Origin: Planctomycetota bacterium
GTDB lineage: Bacteria; Planctomycetota; Planctomycetia; Pirellulales; Lacipirellulaceae
Length of the DNA stretch: 8,912 bases
NCBI GenBank assembly: GCA_024278035.1
Contig: JAJRUA010000409.1
Span: forward strand, 1 to 8,912
Direction of reading: 5' to 3'
The notes under the pieces were generated by a model. The model made no database searches. It had not been told where the DNA came from and worked only from the letters and a program-made list of their open reading frames with translations. A program made the position numbers and the translations under genes. Positions 5,280 through 8,912 of the stretch are shown piece by piece; the stretch's first letter is position 1, and each line of letters opens with the position of its first letter.

Positions 5280-7193
5280 CTATCCTTCCGTGGACCGGGA
5301 ACCTGTCTCGCGGTTCTTTCGCGAAGCAAACAGGGCCGCCAGGGCCGCGTCTGCCTCACTATCAACAACTTCTCCTGTACGTAAAGCCGAAATCTGACGC
5401 CCGCGTTCGATACCTTCCAGGCGACGTTTGCGGGCGAGCAGCAAATCGTTGTAACGTCTTGCCGAATCACTAACAGAACGCTCTTTGCCAAACTCGTCAA
5501 GCGTAACTAGAAAGCTTTTTTGCATTTCATTTTTGCATGCAAGCATCATGTTTTCGTAGGTTGCCTCCCCTTCTTCGGTCACTTCCCGAAGAAGGGAAAA
5601 TATTTCACGAGCAGCAGCCGACTCGAAATCAATTTCCCCAAACTCGGCGACAATTTTCTGGGCGAACGCATCGCTGACGAGCATGAGTTCGATTGCTTCG
5701 CGATCCCAAGCGGTAAGGTCATCCGCTTTCAAGGCAGGAGCGACTTCTTCGTAAGCGTCGCTGTAAGGAATGATTTCGTTTGCATCGGTCGGTTCAAAAC
5801 GCGTGAGCGTTTTCTTTCGGTTACCACGCCTTAGGTCCATGAGCCGTGAGCGTAGGCCCGCTTCGGGTAACTGGAAGTGGCGAGCGAGTCGGCCAAGCAC
5901 GCTCTGTTCGCGAAGCATCACGGCCGACGACGCTTCGCCTAAGGCGGGCTGCGTTTTGGCGAGCGTGCTGAGCATCTGCTCAATCGCTTGCGACGCGGCA
6001 TGTGTGTTATCAGCCGAAAGAACCATTCCGTTGGTTACCGTTTGTAGCTTGTGTTCGAGTGCGTCCGGAGCGGCTGCGAGCAGCTCGTCGAACTTGTCAC
6101 TTCCGTGCGACGCTATAAAATCACACGGATCGAGTCCGTTAGGCAAGGTCAGAATCCGCAAATCGATCGGACTTGCAATAAAAAGTTCGAGCAGCTCGCT
6201 AGCACGTCGCCGGCCCGCCTCATCGCCATCGAGTACTAGCACCAGTCGGTCCGTGAACCGGCGAATGAGCTTCAAATGCCCTTCTCCCATAGCGGTTCCG
6301 CACGCGGCAACGACGTTTTCGACCCCCGCTTGATGCGATGCTATCACGTCGGTGTAGCCCTCCATCACCACAATTTCTTGCCTTTTTTGGATCGCATCAC
6401 GAGCAAGATCAAGTGCGTAGAGCGTGTGGCTCTTTGAGTAGACGGGTGTCTCCGACGAATTGACATACTTTGCCGGCTTGTAGTCGTCGCGTTCCTCCGT
6501 GGCTGCGATCTCCGGCAGCACGCGTCCGCCAAAAGCGACGGGGCGTGAGCGGACGTCACGAATAGGAAACATTAGCCGGCCACGGAATTGGTCGTACCAA
6601 CCCTCGTTGGATTTGCGGGCTGTGATCAGATTCACCCGGTCCAGAACGGCAGGCGAAAAATTAGCCGACGGAGCCTGCTTGAGCAGCCAGTCCCAACCGG
6701 TCGGTGCGAAACCAATCTTGAATCGAGTGATCGCCTCTTGCGAGACACCTCGCTCGGCAAGGTAGCGCCGGGCAACGTCCCCTTCTTTCGACTCCAAGAG
6801 ACAGCGATGGTAAAGCTGCTCGGCCCAAGCGAGAGCGGCGTAAAGTGTTTTTTTATCGCCGGGCGAACCAGGTTCGGCCTTTGGCCCCTGCTGCGTCGGA
6901 GCGAGCGAGATGCCTGCCCGGTCGGCCAGTAGCTCGAGCGCTTCGCGGAACTCAAGCCCATCGATCTTCATCACGAAGCTAAAAGCATCGCCCCCAATGT
7001 CACAGACCCAACACTTGAACGACTGACGTTCAGGGTTCACTTGCATACTGGGGCGCGAATCGTCGTGCCACGGGCACAGGCCGACATAACCACGCCCCTG
7101 ACGGCGTAGTTGTAGGTAGCTGCCGACCAGATCGACAATGTCGGTCGCTTGGCGAACCTGTTCTTTGGCGTCTTGCGAGCTAGAGAAGCTCAC
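5280..7193 (-). CDS. dnaG: DNA primase DnaG
   Basis: A 637-residue bacterial primase that makes RNA primers for replication at the fork with DnaB helicase. The N-terminal CHC2 zinc domain has Cys40 and His43 (CPWH) and Cys61 and Cys64 (CWVC), followed by GGDAFSFVM. The polymerase core starts with the conserved RYLAERG region (143-149) and FRGRLMFPIRD (203-213). The TOPRIM catalytic centre shows MEGYTD (Glu278), ACGTA, and LDGDEAG (Asp322, Asp324). A helical C-terminal part (about 490-590) corresponds to the DnaB-binding domain, and a short charged tail follows. The reading frame is open to a TTG at 7307, but the extra 38 residues are unlike primase and derive from a palindromic repeat. The GTG at 7193 has AAGGA 9 nt upstream and gives the family-like start MSFSSSQDAKEQVRQATDIV. 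rpoD follows after 120 nt. Confidence 0.95.
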   Translation of the reverse strand: MSFSSSQDAKEQVRQATDIVDLVGSYLQLRRQGRGYVGLCPWHDDSRPSMQVNPERQSFKCWVCDIGGDAFSFVMKIDGLEFREALELLADRAGISLAPTQQGPKAEPGSPGDKKTLYAALAWAEQLYHRCLLESKEGDVARRYLAERGVSQEAITRFKIGFAPTGWDWLLKQAPSANFSPAVLDRVNLITARKSNEGWYDQFRGRLMFPIRDVRSRPVAFGGRVLPEIAATEERDDYKPAKYVNSSETPVYSKSHTLYALDLARDAIQKRQEIVVMEGYTDVIASHQAGVENVVAACGTAMGEGHLKLIRRFTDRLVLVLDGDEAGRRRASELLELFIASPIDLRILTLPNGLDPCDFIASHGSDKFDELLAAAPDALEHKLQTVTNGMVLSADNTHAASQAIEQMLSTLAKTQPALGEASSAVMLREQSVLGRLARHFQLPEAGLRSRLMDLRRGNRKKTLTRFEPTDANEIIPYSDAYEEVAPALKADDLTAWDREAIELMLVSDAFAQKIVAEFGEIDFESAAAREIFSLLREVTEEGEATYENMMLACKNEMQKSFLVTLDEFGKERSVSDSARRYNDLLLARKRRLEGIERGRQISALRTGEVVDSEADAALAALFASRKNRETGSRSTEG

Positions 7194-7202
7194 GATGGGG
7201 GT

Positions 7203-7207
7203 TCCTT
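7203..7207 (-). promoter_or_regulatory. dnaG ribosome binding site
   Basis: AAGGA on the minus strand lies 9 nt before the GTG at 7193. This decides the start of dnaG in favour of GTG over the far-upstream TTG at 7307, which has no comparable site and would add 38 residues unlike the family. Confidence 0.6.
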
Positions 7208-7262
7208 TAGGGGCTAGGGCGAGCCGGGTGCCGTAAGGCCCCGGAGGTTTTTTCGAATTGGA

Positions 7263-7339
7263 AATGCGGGATTCGGATTGCGGAATGACGCGCAAGGCGA
7301 CTACCAATCTCTGTGATTCCGCGATCCCAATTCCGCATT
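7263..7339. repeat. 27-bp imperfect inverted repeat upstream of dnaG
   Basis: Arms 7263-7289 and 7313-7339 are complementary at 23 of 27 positions around a 23-nt loop; each is built of GCGGAAT/GCGGGAT-like units. It lies in the 217-nt spacer between the protease stop and the dnaG start, 70 nt before the dnaG GTG. It would fold into a long stem in a read-through transcript or act as a repeat of REP type. A smaller CCCTT/AAGGG stem (7358-7374) lies between it and the protease gene. Confidence 0.6.
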
Positions 7340-7410
7340 CTTACAACCGACAGCGCTCCCTTTTCGGAGAAGGGCCGCCGACGGCTCGCCCAACTTTCCG
7401 AATGCAAAAA

Positions 7411-8637
7411 TTACTTCTTTGGCCGGACTTCGGTTTTCACGTTTCGGCCGACGCGGACCGTTAAAGCTTTGTCGATCACCGCACCGTTCACAATGCGGCG
7501 TACCAGGACATCGGCGGTCGAGCCGACATCGGTGGCGGCAATCGCACGGCTGAGTAACGTCGGATCTTCGGCATGGTGGTCGTTCCAGGTGAGTATAAGG
7601 TCGCCCGGGACAAGGCCCCCTATTTCTGCGGGCGAATCGCGTTCGACTGTTTTTATGAGCACTCCTTCACCGCTCTCGAGGCCGAGCCGCTGACGGACTC
7701 TTGCCGAGGGACGCACCGGAGTCACGCCAAGAAAGCCTCGCTCAATGTAACCATGCTCACGAATTTGGTCGTACATTCGCTTCGCTAGGTTACTAGGAAT
7801 CGCAAAGCTCACTCCGCGGTACGAGGGGCCGAGGATCGCTGTGTTCACGCCAATGACTTCACCGGCGAGATTCACCAGCGGGCCACCACTGTTGCCGGGG
7901 TTCACGGCGGCGTCCGACTGGAGATACTCTTGGTACAAGCTGGTGTTCGAGGTTAAGCCACTCCCGCGCCGTCGGGCGGTTGCGCTGACAATGCCAAACG
8001 TCACGCTGCTTTCGAGGCCGAAGGGACTGCCCAGCGCCCAGACGAGGTCTCCCGCTTCAAGACCCTCGCTGTCTCCCCACTCAACCACGGTAAGATTGCC
8101 TCCATCGACTTTGAGTACCGCAAGGTCGGTCGCCGGGTCGGCCCCAATGAGAGCCGCCTCTGACGTTTCTCCTGTGGTGAACTGCACAATAATACGAGGA
8201 GCATCTTTTACAACATGAAAGTTTGTAACCACATAGCCTTCAGGATCGACAATAAAGCCCGAGCCTTGTCCCTCAGGGCCTCGCCGTTGGCTTTGCGGAA
8301 GAAAAATACTGACGACGCCTGGCCCCACTCTTTTGGCAATCAGGCGTGAGGCCGATTCGAACTCCGCAAGACGGGGGGCCAACTCACCCAGGGCATCGGT
8401 CGCCGCTTCGACTTCGGCTTGCATTTGCCCACGGCGGATTTGGTAGGCAAACATCCGCGACAAGAACGGTGCAATGGCAACACATGCCAACACACTTGCC
8501 AACAGAATCAGCTTCCGAATCCGGTTGGCAAAGGCGTAGGGATCCGGGTCCGAGAGTTGCAAGTTCGGCTTATCGAACATCGGTTGCGACGCTCCGGCAA
8601 CGGGGTGCCCTTCGGCGGTCATGTCAGATTCTTCCAT
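7411..8637 (-). CDS. HtrA/DegS-like membrane-anchored serine protease
   Basis: A 408-residue trypsin-fold protease of the HtrA family, which degrades or senses misfolded envelope proteins outside the inner membrane. It has a 40-residue polar cytoplasmic start, a single membrane segment (about 42-62, RKLILLASVLACVAIAPFLS), a short helical linker (65-100), the protease domain (about 101-295), and one PDZ domain (about 300-398, starting GFLGVTPVRP and including SPAEIGGLVPGDLIL). The catalytic triad is intact: His141 in VTNFHVV, Asp171 in TDLAVLKV, Ser250 in NPGNSGGPL. One anchor plus one PDZ is the DegS/HhoB layout rather than two-PDZ DegP. The protein may be a regulatory sheddase or a quality-control enzyme. 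The ATG at 8637 is used; an alternative ATG at 8622 would drop five residues. No strong Shine-Dalgarno is seen. The gene lies 217 nt upstream of dnaG. Confidence 0.93.
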   Translation of the reverse strand: MEESDMTAEGHPVAGASQPMFDKPNLQLSDPDPYAFANRIRKLILLASVLACVAIAPFLSRMFAYQIRRGQMQAEVEAATDALGELAPRLAEFESASRLIAKRVGPGVVSIFLPQSQRRGPEGQGSGFIVDPEGYVVTNFHVVKDAPRIIVQFTTGETSEAALIGADPATDLAVLKVDGGNLTVVEWGDSEGLEAGDLVWALGSPFGLESSVTFGIVSATARRRGSGLTSNTSLYQEYLQSDAAVNPGNSGGPLVNLAGEVIGVNTAILGPSYRGVSFAIPSNLAKRMYDQIREHGYIERGFLGVTPVRPSARVRQRLGLESGEGVLIKTVERDSPAEIGGLVPGDLILTWNDHHAEDPTLLSRAIAATDVGSTADVLVRRIVNGAVIDKALTVRVGRNVKTEVRPKK

Positions 8638-8643
8638 TAAACG

Positions 8644-8683
8644 GCGGTTCCGTACCAGCTAGAGGAACGCCCCCTTGGGGCGT
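8644..8683 (-). promoter_or_regulatory. Overlapping hairpins in the htrA-like leader
   Basis: ACGCCCC (8667-8673) and GGGGCGT (8677-8683) form a tight 7-bp stem with a 3-nt loop. On the minus strand the downstream part of this stem continues into GGCGTTCC, which can instead pair with GGAACCGCC nearer the start codon (one bulge). The two structures exclude each other. The layout suits a switchable leader, but could be chance in GC-rich DNA. Confidence 0.35.
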
Positions 8684-8699
8684 CGGTGGTTCAGCTAAC

Positions 8700-8705
8700 A
8701 GTATA
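8700..8705 (-). promoter_or_regulatory. Candidate -10 element for the protease gene
   Basis: TATACT on the minus strand matches five of six bases of the sigma-70 -10 consensus and lies 62 nt before the protease ATG, leaving a leader of about 55 nt. At 16 to 18 nt further upstream no hexamer resembles TTGACA, so this is either a weak, activator-dependent promoter or a chance match. Confidence 0.35.
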
Positions 8706-8796
8706 CCCCGACGGGCCGACTTACGGCATGAGGCGGATGATCGCTACAAACGGTGCGTTAGCCCCAAACTCCCCTGCTAGCGAAGGGCTTTGGCTA

Positions 8797-8820
8797 CGTT
8801 CTCAAGAGCCAGCGTTCTCA
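8797..8820. repeat. Direct repeat CGTTCTCA x2
   Basis: CGTTCTCA occurs at 8797-8804 and 8813-8820, 16 nt apart start to start, in the otherwise featureless 243-nt spacer between the protease and the right-edge reading frame. Spacing near one and a half helical turns could suit a DNA-binding protein, but nothing else supports that. I find no RNA gene in this spacer. Confidence 0.3.
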
Positions 8821-8880
8821 GGGGCCTGCGTGAACTAGGTTTTACGGTGATTCCCCCCTTTCGCCTCACCGAGAAATCCC

Positions 8881-8912
8881 GTGCCTGAAGCCATCGCCGA
8901 AACAGAAGCAAC
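8881..8912 (+). CDS. Possible start of a rightward gene, cut by the window
   Basis: From a GTG at 8881 the + strand reads MPEAIAETEA and is open to the window edge. The nearest upstream in-frame stop is TGA at 8848-8850, and no other start codon follows it. The Ala/Glu-rich beginning is compatible with many proteins. No ribosome site is obvious (GAGAAATCCC precedes it). It would be divergent from the protease gene. Ten codons cannot identify a product, and the call may be wrong. Confidence 0.3.
   Translation, partial: MPEAIAETEA

Noticed and set aside
5770..6333. A 187-codon + strand open frame inside dnaG
   Set aside because: Ser/Arg-rich composition typical of an antisense reading of a GC-biased gene; it overlaps the conserved TOPRIM region of DnaG.
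8640..8880. Small regulatory RNA gene in the right-edge spacer
   Set aside because: Short stems and an 8-bp direct repeat exist, but there is no terminator with a U-run and no conserved fold that I recognise.
1..8912. CRISPR array, tRNA, rRNA or insertion sequence
   Set aside because: I saw no regularly spaced direct repeats, no cloverleaf with a T-loop motif, no rRNA-like segments, and no transposase or terminal repeat/target duplication pair on reading both strands by eye.

Overview
The window looks like chromosomal core-genome DNA from a member of the phylum Planctomycetota, probably of the Pirellula type. This is an inference from three things: the style of the DnaG, RpoD and HtrA proteins, the gene order dnaG - rpoD - coiled-coil/zinc-ribbon gene, and the scattered palindromic repeats between genes. 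No rRNA or other decisive taxonomic marker is present. Apart from a small toxin-antitoxin pair, there is no sign of a mobile element, phage or CRISPR array.

Left edge, + strand (1-941): the last 71 codons of an RND-type efflux transporter, then a spacer holding a perfect 22-bp inverted repeat whose arms are themselves small hairpins, then a complete HAD-superfamily phosphatase/phosphomutase gene. Everything from 993 to 8637 lies on the minus strand.

Minus strand in transcription order (right to left): an HtrA/DegS-like membrane-anchored serine protease (8637-7411); a spacer with a 27-bp imperfect inverted repeat; DNA primase dnaG (7193-5280, GTG start chosen over an upstream TTG); the principal sigma factor rpoD/sigA (5159-3246), with a strong Shine-Dalgarno and a hairpin directly beside it; a repeat-rich spacer; a coiled-coil C4 zinc-ribbon gene of the CT398 type (2963-2259), split by one in-frame TAA stop; the transcript-cleavage factor greA (2116-1634); and a ParE/RelE-type toxin with its upstream partner antitoxin (1570-993).

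The functional theme of the block is replication priming and transcription: primase, sigma factor, GreA, and a zinc-ribbon protein whose chlamydial relative has been reported to bind a sigma factor. dnaG-rpoD is the core of the classical macromolecular synthesis operon; rpsU is not next to it here. The right edge (8638-8912) carries a candidate promoter for the protease and possibly the first codons of a rightward gene cut off by the window.

The most notable observation is the nonsense codon in the zinc-ribbon gene: both halves remain well conserved in the same frame. I see no convincing wholly new system here. The other points of interest are the nested palindromic repeats and the possible leader RNA structures around rpoD and htrA.
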